Counted from the stretch's first letter, positions 10,864 to 21,985 are shown. The stretch: DNA of 64,000 bases from Thereva unica (GCA_949987705.1 OX465282.1:41752039-41816038), one strand, 5' to 3'. Program-made: numbers and translations. The notes: a model not told the origin generated them from the sequence alone.

Positions 10864-11704
10864 ATGATTTTCGTACAATATTTTTAGTTTTGCAGGAAGA
10901 AACAAAAATATCGCAATCAGGGATAAAGTCCAATCATTTATTTATAAGAAGAAAAAAAAAATAAAGTAATAATCTAATCTAACATAATAAAATTTAAAAA
11001 AAAGTTTCAACAAATGTTTTTTTCTTCGTCCATTTTCACTTAAAATATTTTAACTGTCATTGAAATGTGCAATTGGTATTTTGGCAAACTTTGAAATATC
11101 GAAGTGCCCTGGGAAATGAGAAAAAAATTTTCAAGAATATTGCCCTCAAAGATTTTTTAGATACAGAATTGTGCACAAATCCACTAAAGGCTGAAACAGA
11201 ACCATTTCGATCCATCCGTTTTTAAAAATTGAAATTTGACGTTTCCATAAACTTTCCATGAGACGAACCGAACGGTAGCCACAATCAAGCGGACGGAATG
11301 TCAAAAAGAACAAAGGAAAAGCGGGCGAAAAGGAAGCCTTTATGCCGGCCCGATAAAGGTCGATTCGCACTATACGTAACGTCACGGAACGGCAACGGCA
11401 CGTCAAAATATTCAATGAGTTTTGCACTACACGTTCACATATATAGGCAACGTCACGGACCGTCAACGTAACGGCACGTCAAGATTAGTTTCGAACTATA
11501 TTTTGACGTGACGGGCCTTGACGTGACGTGCCTTCTGTTCCATGTGAACGTAGTAACGGAAGCATTTCGAATTTTTCTAGCATTTATCTATTTTGTATTA
11601 AAGTAATTTATCACGGAAGATGAAAATTTAGTTGAAAAGGTTCGGCGATATGAGGAGCTGTATGATTTGTCGCAATTTTTTTTCTTTCTCATCCAAAACT
11701 AATG
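10864..11704. other. AT-rich interval with a CGTCACG-rich patch
   Basis: No gene is seen. 11340-11570 has repeated ACGTCACGG, GGCACGTCA and TTGACGTGACG words in both orientations, and CACGTTCACAT is mirrored by ATGTGAACGTAGT. This looks like the ends of one or two degraded MITEs, but no clean pair of termini or target duplication was found. Confidence 0.4.
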
Positions 11705-12165
11705 CGATCCTTCCATCCATCTTATGGCGCTACAGCCCGAATCTAGCCCCTGCCTCCTTCATGGAATTTCTCCAAGTTTGATGGTCTCTTTCAGTATGCG
11801 GGTCTATCTACTAGCCTATTTCGCGAAATTTCTGATACTATAAGGCATTGTGGGATACGATTATCCTCCATTCTGATTAAGTGGCTGGCTAGTCTTCACG
11901 TTGTTGTATCTTCTTCGCCATATTCTATCCTCTCTGGTTGGGCTGAGAACTTTTTTCTCAAACCTGTTCACTTGTTCCTCTATGTCCTGGGTCATGTGTA
12001 CAAATCTTCAGTATGGTATTTGTTTTTGTGCATAAAAGGCTCATTAGCCAGTAGAATTCGTCTGGTAATTTCTTTTTGTGATTGTAGACCCAAGGTAGAC
12101 TGTTTTATCGAGTATTTCTAGGTTATGTTCTTCAGTGGTTATATTTCTTCCCATTCTAAGGGCCG
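11705..12165 (-). pseudogene. Heavily decayed LINE 3' end
   Basis: No long frame survives, but piecewise translation of the minus strand gives, in order, a VYLGSTIT thumb motif (near 12095), an RIEYGEEDTTT/IWRRRYNN-type segment, SHLIRMEDNRIPQCL, and a C-terminal WRNSMKEAGARFGL-type ending (near 11745). These are hallmarks of the C-terminal part of RTE-like or related LINE polymerases. Stops and frameshifts occur every 20-40 codons, so this is an old insertion. The identification rests on motif order only. Confidence 0.55.
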
Positions 12166-13021
12166 GTTTCACAGTGCGAACTTAAGTATAAAAATAAAAT
12201 AAATGGTTAAAAAAAAAATTTTTTAAAAATTCTTTTCATTAACTAAAAAATGTACTGAAAAGTAAAAAATAAAAAATATTTTAAAGAAAGCGTGAAATTT
12301 CAATTTTAATGAAAAAGTTAATTAAAAGAATGGCGCATTTTTCATCAAAAATTGAAAATATAACTGTAAATCGCGTGAGATTTACAATAACCCTCAATTT
12401 TTTGCTTTGTTAATTTCAAATTCTAACAAAATGCAATATTTCAAATTGCAATTGCAGACAAATTGCATTGATAGCCCCCGGGTAAAGTCGACTTTGCCGC
12501 ACAGCGCTAACACATTCATTTCAATAACTTCAAAGTCGACAATTTGACAGATAGTATCTACAATTGCAATCACCATTTAATAACATGCTAGAAATTATTA
12601 ATTTTGAACAAATGGAATAATTTATTTTTACTGTATATGGACTTTACGTATATTACCTGCGAAAATTATATTTTTCATACATTAAACTTAGTCAATTTAA
12701 ATTTTCTAATTTGGCGACAATCAGAAATTTGAAATGTTGTGTTGGTAGTTCTGAAACTTTTGCAGCAGCTTTAAAAATTCTCAAAGTCGAAGTCTGCGCA
12801 AAGTTTACTGCAACGCTTACTGCATTGATTATGTTAACTGAACGTGACTCCTTTGGAAACTGTATGAAACTGTCAAGGCCGAAACACATCCAAGCCCTCT
12901 TTGAACACATCCAAGCCCAAAGCCAGCTCCAAGCATATCCAACCAATGCGTTTAAATGGGATTGAACACATCAAAATTTGTCTCGCAAATTCAGGCCTTG
13001 GCAAAGCTGGCCGCAAGGCTC
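12166..13021. other. AT-rich interval, no gene
   Basis: No supported coding sequence is seen. A GGCCGAAACACATCC word at 12878-12892 recurs inverted at 15945-15959. 12961-13021 is GC-richer and leads into the MITE at 13022. Confidence 0.4.
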
Positions 13022-13630
13022 GCCTCTGTCGGAATTCCGGCAATAGCCCTAACTATAATGGTCCTAAGATGCCTTAAGATTTTTTACGCTCCTATGAAAT
13101 GTCATAATACCAACTATAATGGCCTTAAGCAATCTTTCGCTAACTTTTCCAATCTTTCGTCAAGTCTTTAATGCACGGTAACGAGCGTACAAATCTTAAG
13201 CAATCATAAGAAAAGTGTAATTTTCTTTAGTGTTTCTAGTTGCAGAAAACGTTTTTTTGCAAAATGAATAATTTGGAGTTATTAAATAATTTGGCGTTAT
13301 TAGTGAAATTGGTAGAAGATGTGAAAAAAAAACTTAGATCGTGTTGTGTAAGAAAAATAAATAGAGACAATAAAAAAAACAGTTTTGAACTAATTCAATC
13401 AGTTCTTCATCAAAACTATTGTTAATTTCCATTTTTTTAATTTATTGGACGCTTTCCCAGACTCGATTTGTTTACCTTTTACAAATGTCAAAACGTCTTA
13501 AGGCTATTATAGCTGAGCTTAAGATTTGACAGATAATTAACCAGTCTTAAGAGAATTTGACGAAGAATCGTATGATGTCTTAAGATCATTATAGTTAGTG
13601 CTAATGCTGGAATTCGAATTCGGCCGAGGC
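13022..13630. mobile_element. MITE with ~50-bp terminal inverted repeats
   Basis: The left end (GGAATTCCGGCAATAGCCCT then AACTATAATGG) is mirrored by the right end (CATTATAGTTAG then GCTAATGCTGGAATTC), giving inverted repeats of about 45-55 bp with several mismatches. CTTAAG-containing words recur inside. There is no transposase. The short plus-strand frame at 13240 is not supported as a gene. A related CTTAAG-rich sequence lies at 31450-31530. Confidence 0.6.
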
Positions 13631-13873
13631 TCTAGTTTTTGCTTTTGACAGTTGAACTTTGAGGTTGATATTTTGTATGCGAGTTTGTATTGAAAATAAT
13701 TAAACGAATTAAATGTTAGAAAATTTCACTGTAAACAAATAAATAATAATTAAAAAAGTCAACAAATTTTATTTTATTTAAAATGTTTGAAATTTCACCA
13801 CATTTACATATAATAATAATTAACAAATAACTCCGTGGTCAACTACAACATAACCACGAGCATAACTTTTTGT

Positions 13874-14237
13874 CGTTCAAAAACTCCTGTGGTTAACCAT
13901 GGTGTAGTTAAATTTTAACCATGCTCGGGAGCATGGTTAGCGATAGTTAAGAAGAAGAAGATTAAAAACAATTTTTTGACATTTGCTTTAATGTTAATAA
14001 TGAACAAATCAAAGTGGGATTTGGGTGTTTATTCTAAATATATAATTATTGGCAATAATTGAGGCAAATAGCCGACACCATTTTATGGAAAAAAAATTTA
14101 AATTTTCTTTACCACGTAGTTAACCACGGTGCGTTCAAAAACCTCTATGGTTAAACATAAACTTTCGTGGTTAAGTGAAGTGATGTAGCATAACCACAGC
14201 TTACCTCGTGGTTTACTATAGTAAGGTTTTTGAACGC
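13874..14237. mobile_element. Hairpin-rich MITE with CGTTCAAAAAC termini
   Basis: CGTTCAAAAACTCC at 13874 and AGGTTTTTGAACGC ending 14237 form inverted ends. An inner unit, 14131-14237, is a 107-bp hairpin with GCGTTCAAAAACCT at both ends. GTGGTTAAC/TAACCACG words recur throughout in both orientations, so the single strand could fold extensively. No target duplication was established. Confidence 0.5.
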
Positions 14238-14317
14238 GCTCCCGGCCTGATTGTGTTTTGAGTATTCCGCGGACGGCTCTAGAGCTCGCCTCAAGGAAAG
14301 CTTTGAGAGATGAGCTT

Positions 14318-14483
14318 TAAGGCCGCTATTACATTTGGATGCTATGGCAGCGTAGCCAGCAACGTAGCCATCTGGAATATGTACATTTGCATTATGAGTA
14401 TAAGGCCGCTATTACATTAGGATGCCATGGCAGCGTAGCCAGCAACGTAGCCATCTGGAATATGTGCATTTGCATTATGAGTA
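14318..14483. repeat. Tandem duplication of an 83-bp MITE end
   Basis: Two head-to-tail copies of 83 bp (14318-14400 and 14401-14483) start TAAGGCCGCTATTACATT and contain GGCAGCGTAGCCAGCAACGT. They differ at a few positions. The unit is the 5' terminal part of the MITE whose 3' end is at 15488 and 15936. Confidence 0.85.
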
Positions 14484-15488
14484 TTATACCGGAGACAGAC
14501 TTGTGGTATAGCAATTGAGATCGGGATATTGCAATATTGCCATATTGCAATATAAAAATGTGAAGACACACTTGCATTAGTATACTGAGTTATTTGGTTG
14601 TCATTTATCTGTCAGATTTGCAAATCGAAAAAAATTATTGTGCTGCAGTTAAATTGAAGTTAAATATGAATAGAAATATTGTGAAATTATTATTAATTTA
14701 TATTAAAAATAAAAGTGAAATAGAAAAGGATAAACAACTTAACTCCTTCAACTGACATAAAAATCTTTGATAGGTAGTGCTGCCAAAATTGAAGAATTAA
14801 AATTCTGTTCGAAATTATCATTTTGGGTTATGCCCAGACTATTCTTCGGTTTAAATCTAGGGTATACTGAGCTATACCACGAAGTTTTTCTCAATTGGGA
14901 TATTGAGTTTCAATGTTGAGTATACTGAGTGTATACCGAGATTTTTTCTCAGTATATAGAGACACACCTGAAGTATATTGCAATATTGCTCATATTGTAA
15001 TTACTATACCACAAGTGTGTCTCCGGTATTAGACCTGGCGACGGCATGGCCACGTATCCAGAATGGAAGCGTGGCCATAGCGTTCACACATCTCAGATCT
15101 ATTTGGTTACGTCGCCGGTGAATTTTTTTACTCCGATTAGCTGTCACTTTCCGTATTTTATTTGTTTTTATTGTTTTGTTGGAATGGAACTTTTCGATAC
15201 GGAAAGATTTATTTTAAAAGCAGACCGGCGATTTTCCTCAGAGGAATATTCAGATAGGGTAAAAAAGAAATAGGGTGTACCCAATAACACATTTTATTCC
15301 TTTTCAAACCTCTGATGCCTTTTTGCGACACAAATACAACAACATTTTTTCATCGATTTCCATTTTAAAAATAACATCTGACATTGGCATCTCACATTGG
15401 CCGCTGCATTTGGCAACTTGTAAAATTTGATGTAGCCATAGTTAAGTTGCTGGCTACGCTGCCATGGCATCCTAATGTAATAGTGGCC
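14404..15488. mobile_element. MITE with GGCCGCTATTACATT ends, interrupted
   Basis: GGCCGCTATTACATTAGG at 14404 is the inverse complement, apart from one mismatch, of the end at 15488 (CCTAATGTAATAGTGGCC); the inverted repeat runs about 50 bp. TTA/TAA triplets adjoin both ends. A second MITE (14487-15028) sits inside; without it the element is about 540 bp. A short plus-strand frame from 15046 is incidental. Confidence 0.7.
14487..15028. mobile_element. Nested MITE, TACCGGAGAC ends, TTA duplication
   Basis: The ends TACCGGAGACAGACTTGTGG and the inverse ending CACAAGTGTGTCTCCGGTA match over 25 bp with one mismatch. TTA lies directly outside both ends (14484-14486, 15029-15031), as expected for a PIF/Harbinger-type 3-bp target duplication. 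The interior has repeated ATATTGCAATATTG and GTATACTGAG words. There is no transposase. Confidence 0.85.
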
Positions 15489-15936
15489 TTAGACCTGGCG
15501 ACGGCCTGGCCACGTATCCAGAATGGAAGCGTGGCCATAGCGTTCACACATCCCAGATCTATTTGGTTACGTCGCCGGTGAATTTTTTTACTCCGATTAG
15601 CTGTCAGTTTCCGTATTTTATTTGTTTTTATTGTTTTGTTGGAATGGAACTTTTCGATACGGAAAGATTTATTTTAAAAGCAGACCGGCGATTTTCCTCA
15701 GAGGAATATTCAGATAGGGTAAAAAAGAAATAGGGTGTACCCAATAGCGCCTTTTATTCCTTTTCAAACCTCTGATGCCTTTTTGAACAACATTTTTTCT
15801 TCGATTTCCATTTTAAAAATAACATCTGACATTGGCATCTCACATTGGCCGCTGCATTTGGCAACTTGTAAAAGTTGATGTAGCCATAGTTACGTTGCTG
15901 GCTACGCTGCCATGGCATCCTAATGTAATAGCGGCC
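15029..15936. repeat. Direct tandem duplication of ~450 bp (MITE 3' portion)
   Basis: 15032-15488 and 15492-15936 are nearly identical head-to-tail copies. Each starts GACCTGGCGACGGC and ends in the TAATAGYGGCC terminus, with TTA before each unit and TAA after the second. The second copy lacks about 12 bp near 15786. The duplicated unit has only the 3' inverted repeat, so it arose by local duplication rather than independent insertion. Confidence 0.85.
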
Positions 15937-16472
15937 TAAAGCCAGCCTGGATGTGTTTCGGCCCTCAAAATGCAAAGTTGAAGCCGAAGTTTCTGCATTC
16001 ATTCTGTTTTGGGCTATACGGTGGTCGAAATTTCAACTCAATCTCGACTCAACTTTTCGACCTAGTCATAAACGGGGTAATAGCCTTAGTGGCTTACAAA
16101 ATTTATTAAAATTAAAGAAAAATTATATAAATAAAAATAAAATAAATAAGAAAATATAATGATATACTATACAAACAAAAGAAAATTATAGAGATAACAA
16201 ATTATAAGATTAACAAATTGACACAAACAAAGGAAAAATTAAACAAAATAATAAAAATCAAATAAAATAAGACTTCAAGTCCTACTTAATGGGCTAAAGA
16301 ATCTTAACCCTAAGGGCGACCCAAGAGCCTCTGATCAAATGAGATCAGTAAGTTATAGGAGTATTATTTATCACAATAAAAAGGCACTTATATACTAAAT
16401 GAAGCAGTAGCTTCACCAAGAAAAGAAAAGTACAAAATTCAAGTAAGAAATCTAATGCCAGGGTCGCCTGCT
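15937..16472. other. MITE fragment then A-rich low-complexity DNA
   Basis: 16014-16077 (GTCGAAATTTCAACTCAATC ... CCTAGTCATAAACGGGG) is the right end of the TIR element also seen at 27462-28184. 16080-16260 is A-rich low-complexity DNA. No gene is seen. Confidence 0.6.
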
Positions 16473-17392
16473 TAACCATAATGCCTAATCTCCAATGGGA
16501 AAACCAACCACGAACCAACCACGTACCAGTAGGCTGAATTAGCTGACAAAATGTGTTCATACACATTTCTATCAATGTAGATGTGAAATGTCAATTTTAT
16601 TATTATTTTTATTTGATATTTGGCTAGTTTTATAGTTTTTGGTTTAAAACATCCCAATGATGCTCTATGCAAAGGCTCCAAGGCTGCGCCATCTACAGGT
16701 TTACAGGAAGAGAAAGACTAAATGAGCTGGCAGGATGTTATAGCGCGAATTGTATCGTGTGTTTTGATTAAATGCTATTGAATATTCATTGTGTTTGCAT
16801 TATTAATTTTTGAGGACCTTGAGACCATTTACTATTTATATTACAGCCTTAGATGTAGCAATTGTATCAGAAATACTGAGATATGTTCTTGATTCTTCAA
16901 TAAACTATGGGGTTTATCATTTATCCAGAGCCTTGAATTGAGAGCGCAATGCTTGGATAGATATAAAATTACGTCTCTTCCGCACTTTTTTTAAAATGTT
17001 CTAAAGTGTTTGTGTAAGTTTTATGGTCCTTAATACCTTGAATTATGAGGAAATTACCAACCCCGTCCGTATTCATACGTTTCAATTAAATGCCATTTTG
17101 GCGTTTTCTGTTGTGATATTTTTTGGCGGGATATTGCAATTACACTCAACGTCATATATGACTTGATTTTTGACATTTTTTGGTACTAAATTGTTTAGAG
17201 CCGCTGCAAGAAACCCGCTGAATTTCATCTGGCAACTCAAATGGTTTAACTAACACAAACGAAAAGTTAACCCATGTCGACCAAAACACGAGCGAGACAG
17301 ATAATTCAATTTACAATGAGAGGGAATAGGAAGCAGCATTTTGGTTGGTTGGTTCGTGGTTGGTTTTGCCATTGGAGATTAGGCATAAGTTA
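16473..17392. mobile_element. TIR element with ~50-bp ends rich in AACCAACCACG
   Basis: ATGCCTAATCTCCAATGGGA plus AAACCAACCACGAACCAACC from about 16480 is mirrored at 17340-17390. The inverted repeats run about 50 bp with few mismatches, and a TTA/TAA triplet lies near each end. The 820-bp interior has no transposase and no convincing gene. Confidence 0.65.
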
Positions 17393-17469
17393 CCGTAATA
17401 CAATAGTGAGTCAAAAGAAGGGGGGTAATCTTCGCTCTTCCATAGAGTACTTGGTGTGACAACCATTTG

Positions 17470-17875
17470 TTAATTTCTTTCATATGTATATAAGGAGGTG
17501 CAGTGCCTAAGCAATTTTCGCTCCACGACTTGTATTTCTTCCGCCGCAGTCTGCGAACAGGTACACCATATGGGGGAAGCATAGGTAATTATGGGTCTCA
17601 GCATAGTTTTGTACAGAAGAAGTTTTGTGCTGCTGTAAAGGTTAATCGAGTTGATGAGCGGTTTCAACGCCGCCGCCGCCGTTTTGACTTTCTTAATTTT
17701 CAGTCTAACATGAGGATTCCATTTCCATCTGTGATGCAGTAGAACACCTAAGTAGGTGATGGTGTCATTCGGCGTTATGCGGTGCCCGTTTATCATAATT
17801 GAGATAATTCTCGATTCCTTAGTTGCATTCTTGTGTCCTTTACCGGCAGGGTTCCTGATACAAATTAGTTGGCAT
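17470..17875 (-). pseudogene. LINE RT thumb fragment
   Basis: A minus-strand frame reads TITYLGVLLHHRWKWNPHV, then KLLLYKTMLRPIITYASPIW and QVVERKLLRHCT. This is the segment just after the RT palm in jockey-group LINEs (the YLGV and LRPIITYASPIW blocks). No catalytic FADD box or endonuclease is nearby, so only a 5'-truncated piece survives. The upstream part of the same open frame (to 18018) may be partly LINE (CQLICIRNPAGK) and partly unrelated. Confidence 0.75.
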
Positions 17876-18018
17876 TTATTTTGATTAGTGTCAACATATA
17901 GACATGATATTTTGAAATTTGTCGCTGAAATTGAGTCATGCAGGACCGCCAACGAAAAATAGATGTTTGGTACACAAGGGTAGGGGTTAAAAGAAAGGAA
18001 AAATTCACACATTTTCAA

Positions 18019-18368
18019 AGAAATAGCGAGTGCATTAGCATCACATGGCTCTATTTACTGTGGCCAAGAAATTCAAACATATTTGCACAACATTGGTAAG
18101 AAATACATAACAAATTATACTCCAAATTGCTCTCCCTTTTTTCTTTTGTTATTTTTATGACCATTACGCTCATAATTAAAAACAAACATAACATATAATT
18201 GACACATTAAAACATGAATTGACATCGATATCGAATGACATACATAAATAGCCAATCGAGTTAGTGTGTACAGTTGTTAGTTTTGAAATAGTTTGAAACC
18301 ACATAAAGAGATAACCAAGTCGGTGTGCACATGCTATTAGGCAAGAATTATAACTAAGAATAAAATAG
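18019..18368. other. AT-rich interval, no gene
   Basis: Nothing recognisable was found on either strand. Confidence 0.4.
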
Positions 18369-18875
18369 GCGTGTTTCTTTTTCCGGTGTCATGCCAAAAT
18401 CCAGAAAACTTTTAAAAATCCCGAAACGACAAAATCCTGATTTTGCCGAATTAGCAAAACAAACTTATAATTGAAGTTGCTCTAGAATTTTCAAAAAATC
18501 GAAATTTTTTTTTACGAAAGCATAGCCTTCGGAGAGGATCGCGCGATTTTTTATTCTGAATTTTTTCATTTCTGGATTAAGACACATATCCTCTTTTTCC
18601 TGGTGCACCTACAACGGTGTACTTTGGAGTAGATGGAAAGTGAAACGCATTCATTATATTTCAGTGTAGTTTATAACCTAAAAATAAAATCAATTGTAAA
18701 ATTAGAAGTTGACTGATATAACCGAAAAGGCGAATAAGATAACCAAAACATTTTGAAGGCGCCATCTTTTGCAGAAAAAATCGCAACTACACTAATCATC
18801 TACTCCGATATGAGTTGGGGTAGTTGGAACTACTCCAAAGTACACCGGTGTAGTCACTCCAGGAAGAAGAAACGC
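18369..18875. mobile_element. MITE with inner 39-bp inverted repeats
   Basis: The outer ends GCGTGTTTCTTTTTCCGG (18369) and CCAGGAAGAAGAAACGC (ending 18875) are loosely inverted. A stronger pair, about 39 bp, lies at 18594-18632 and 18830-18868 (GGTGTACTTTGGAGTAG against CTACTCCAAAGTACACC). This could be one element with an internal repeat, or a small MITE (18594-18868) joined to a related end. There is no coding sequence. Confidence 0.6.
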
Positions 18876-19091
18876 AGCTAATACTGAATACTCAAAAATG
18901 TCAAAATTGCACTTAAGCACTTCCGGCTGTGTACTGTAGCGCTGCATTAGCTTCACTTCTTATGACAGCAAATACGACTTTCAGCACAGGGGCCTCTATT
19001 ACAACTAAGTTAACCCCTCCCCCCAGGGTCACATTATTAACGAAGTACAGCAACATTTATCATATTAAAAAAATCAAGATTACTGCAATAT
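18876..19091. other. Interval downstream of the 19198-19509 gene
   Basis: No gene is seen. It contains a CCCCTCCCCCCAGGG run and AT-rich sequence. The minus-strand 3' UTR of the gene upstream probably ends at its margin. Confidence 0.4.
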
Positions 19092-19097
19092 TTTATT
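19092..19097 (-). promoter_or_regulatory. Polyadenylation signal AATAAA
   Basis: On the minus strand AATAAA lies about 100 bases after the TAA stop (19200-19198) of the small mitochondrial-type gene, a normal 3' UTR distance. Confidence 0.55.
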
Positions 19098-19197
19098 CCC
19101 AACTATATATATTACTAAACGAATTAATCGTAACTCTTAGGAGGAGAAAAGTTAAAGTAAACAACTCCTGAATTCTTGACCTGAAATATAAAACAAA

Positions 19198-19509
19198 TTA
19201 TTTCGAGCTTGAAATGTTGAAAAAAATTACAAATATGACAGTTCCTATAAGCACCCCTAGTCCAGCTAAAAGAATAGTGTTGTTTTTCGTATCTCGCCGA
19301 CTGTACATTTCCTGAAAATCGCCACTAGGAATTGGCAGTTCATTCATATGAGCTTTAGGAGTATTTCCGCCGCCATAGCTGGCATAGTTGGAACGCATAG
19401 CAGTGGAAACTATGAAAACCAGATTATGTAATACAATTAATTAAACACAAAATCTATTTATACCGCTGCGGCGCGTTGCCAGTTTAGTAAGTAGCTTCGA
19501 AACAAACAT
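19198..19509 (-). CDS. Small mitochondrial-type membrane protein, two exons
   Basis: Probable host gene. Exon 1 is 19509-19464 and exon 2 is 19409-19198 (TAA stop), joined across a 54-nt intron with GT (GCG|GTATAA) and AG (TTTCATAG|TTTCC) borders. Joining keeps the frame and gives 85 residues. Exon 1 starts at an ATG and supplies an N terminus rich in K, R, S, T and L without acidic residues (FVSKLLTKLATRR), like a mitochondrial presequence. Exon 2 has a polar segment with the MNELPIPSGDFQE motif, then one hydrophobic helix (TILLAGLGVLIGTVIFVIFF) and a short SSSK tail. The layout resembles short insect proteins of the deltamethrin-resistance (prag01-like) family; that family name is from memory. 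An ATG at 19398 could start an unspliced 66-residue form, but the spliced form explains more. Confidence 0.72.
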
Positions 19510-19704
19510 ATCGTCCAAAAATATAGATGAGCTGCAATGATACAAAATATTAATTTTCCCAAATAATTTTTATCACGTAGCTAACACTTCCCGACTCTCG
19601 GTGCACGTTCTGTGGCTCTGAAAAACAAACGTCAAATCCATAGATTTATGAATACCTAGATAGAAAGTAACCGAGTGGCTGTTGAAGCCAAGAGAGTTTA
19701 GTTA

Positions 19705-20000
19705 GGCTCATTTTACACGATGAAACACGAAACGAAACAAAGTTGCCTGCAATCGCTAATTCCCTTTTGGAGTTTCCTCAAAAACTTCATCGGTGTCTAC
19801 ATGAGTAAACTTCTCATTTCTCTTTTTTACAAAGAAATCAGAGAAAAAACAACAACCAACCTGTAGCTGTCAAACTGTTTCCGCAAAGTTGCTTCCAAAA
19901 GTTTGTTGGCAAAATTTCACGTCCCCTCAAGCCCTCTCTCTCCCCTAGCCTAAGCTTGCTGGAAACTTTATGTTTTGTGTTTCATCATGTAAAATGGGCC
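19705..20000. mobile_element. MITE, GGCYCATTTTACA ends, TTA duplication
   Basis: GGCTCATTTTACACGATGAA and the inverse of the right end (GGCCCATTTTACATGATGAA) match over about 27 bp. TTA flanks both sides (19702-19704, 20001-20003). At 296 bp with no coding sequence it is a typical PIF/Harbinger-type MITE. It lies about 200 bp upstream of the small mitochondrial-type gene. Confidence 0.85.
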
Positions 20001-20028
20001 TTACTGTTCAATTGAGCCGTTGACAGTC

Positions 20029-20434
20029 AAGCCTGAACTACATTGAAAAGCAGTGTAGTGCAGCACTGCGCAGTATGTTGCAGTAGTTTATTAGAGAACG
20101 CGTGGTAAGACACATTGAATAAGCAGTATTTTGACATTGACTACTCCTGTATAGCCTTTTGTAATTTTTTTGTAGTCCCTGTGACTTTTGTTGTCTAGAA
20201 AGTCCTTATTTCTATCAATTTTTAGTCATCCATTTTGACAACAATGGCAATGACAACTTCATATGATGTTTTTTAGAAATTGGCATGGAGTGCGAAGCAG
20301 TTTTTTAGAAATTAGCCTAAGACAAGGCAGCGCAGTGCAAGGCAGTGAAGTTAATGTGAGTTGCCACGTTCAGTTACAAGAAGTCTAAATTTCACTTCGC
20401 AATGCTGCACTGCTTTTCAATGTAGTTCAGGCTT
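20029..20434. mobile_element. MITE, AGCCTGAACTACATTG ends
   Basis: AGCCTGAACTACATTGAAAA from about 20030 is exactly mirrored at the right end (20412-20433), continuing into GCAGTG and TGCAGCA words. Flanking triplets are TCA and TAA, one base off a perfect 3-bp duplication. It is about 405 bp, non-coding. Confidence 0.75.
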
Positions 20435-21056
20435 AACTTCGTTTTCTGTGTGGGACAAATTTTGCGACCGATTTTTCGCTGCCGCCACACGCTGCCGTCT
20501 GGGGTTCTAACGGTAACTTATAACTACTTTTAATATGGGGCTGAACAGGGTGATGCGTAAATAGTATAATTTAGTTGTAAATCAATTTTTGAAAATTTTT
20601 GACTTACGCCACTATGATTCTCAACGGTTCAATTAGAGTGAGAGCGGCAGCGTGTGTAGACGAAATGAAGCGTCGGTAAAGGAACGGCAGTAGCAGAGTT
20701 TAACGACGGCAGAATTATAATAGAACGTCAAAAAAATAATTTTAAAAAATATTTGAATTTCCATAGATAGTCATTTTTGTAGTTTCCCAAAGAGGTTTTT
20801 TCCGTTTTAATGTTTCCCTATGTGTTTTTTGCATCATAATGTTTCCCAATCTTATTAATTTTGGTTTTAATTGTTTCGCATACTGAGCGAACGCTTGTCA
20901 AAATAGAAAATAGCAATCTGTCGCGTTGCGACGGACGGCAACGCTCGCTTGCCGCTGCCATTTAAACTATTCTCATAAGAATACACTGTATCTATCGGGT
21001 TGTCAACTAACGCACGCCGCCGCTCTCACTGTAAATGAACAGTTAGACATTTTTAC
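20435..21056. other. Interval with degraded inverted words, no gene
   Basis: Words such as GCTGCCGCCACACGCTGCCG (near 20480) and CGGCAGCGTGTGTAG (near 20645) are partly inverted and suggest another old MITE, but no termini were fixed. No coding sequence is supported. Confidence 0.4.
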
Positions 21057-21985
21057 ATGCTCCCTTTTTCTTGTGTGCTTGAGTTTCGATTTTCATATCA
21101 ATTATTTAATATTAAATTTAAAACCAAATTAGCTTTCTTTGTTTTCCTAAAAGCTAATCAGGTTTTATCTACTAAAATTCGACTAGAATATTTGACATTT
21201 GGACCCTACCAAAATGGTCACCAAGCTATTCCTTTTCTGTCGCATGGTTTCACACTTGAACACTAAGAACGCACTTTACAATCCATCTCTAGCATTCATA
21301 TTGTGTGCTTCAGTTACCGTTTTCCTTTAAATTATTTGACAAAAAAAAATTAATTTTCTTTGTTTTTCTAAAAGCTTATCAGGTTTTATCCACTAAATTT
21401 CGACTAAATAATTGGACATTTGGACCATACCAAAATGGTCACCGAGCAATAATGTACTGTCTCAAGGCATCACACTTGACGACTAAGAGTGAGTTTACAC
21501 GGGTGCATCAAATAATTAATTTGATGCACACTGCATTAAGCCGTGTCGTTTACACGGTATGTGATTAGCTGTCACTTTTAGTTCGGTGAATAAATATTGA
21601 ACCAAATTTTTTTAATGCGGGGATGCACCGATTTTGTGTCCATGATTGTGCAAATATTTATATCTTTGCAGATATCTATAAATAATTTTGTTTCTAGATT
21701 TGTCCAATTAGAACCGCGCCTCGTCCGCGATTCCATTTGTAATTCCATTTCCATTTTTAATTTTAAAAACACTTTTAGTGAAAATATATGCTCTTCTTGA
21801 AATGTCAATTTAATGCACTCAACTGTTTACACGGCAGTGCATCAAATAAGTTCTGTGAACTAAATTAATGCAGCGGATTATTTTAATTGTCAGGGACACC
21901 GCTGCATGAAATTTAATTTAATTATTTGATGCACCCGTGTAAACTCGCTCTAAGATCGCACTTTACACTCCATCTCTTGTATTAA
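21057..21985. repeat. Direct duplication; second copy carries a MITE
   Basis: 21065-21300 and 21301-21486 plus 21951-21985 are diverged direct copies. Shared words include CTTTGTTTTYCTAAAAGCT, AATCAGGTTTTATC, GACATTTGGACC and ACCAAAATGGTCACC. The first copy reads ACTAAGAACGCACTTTACA, where the second has the MITE 21487-21950 between ACTAA and TAAGATCGCACTTTACAC. Confidence 0.8.
21487..21950. mobile_element. MITE, GAGYGAGTTTACACGGG ends, TAA duplication
   Basis: GAGTGAGTTTACACGGGTGC (left) and the inverse of the right end differ at one of 32 positions. TAA flanks both sides (21484-21486, 21951-21953). The paralogous segment at 21265-21285 shows the empty site with a single TAA. It is 464 bp and has no transposase; the short opposing frames inside are not supported. 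Confidence 0.9.

Noticed and set aside
12878..15959. A single 3-kb element bounded by inverted GGCCGAAACACATCC words
   Set aside because: The similarity covers only about 15-20 bases and several independent MITEs lie between; no target duplication was seen.
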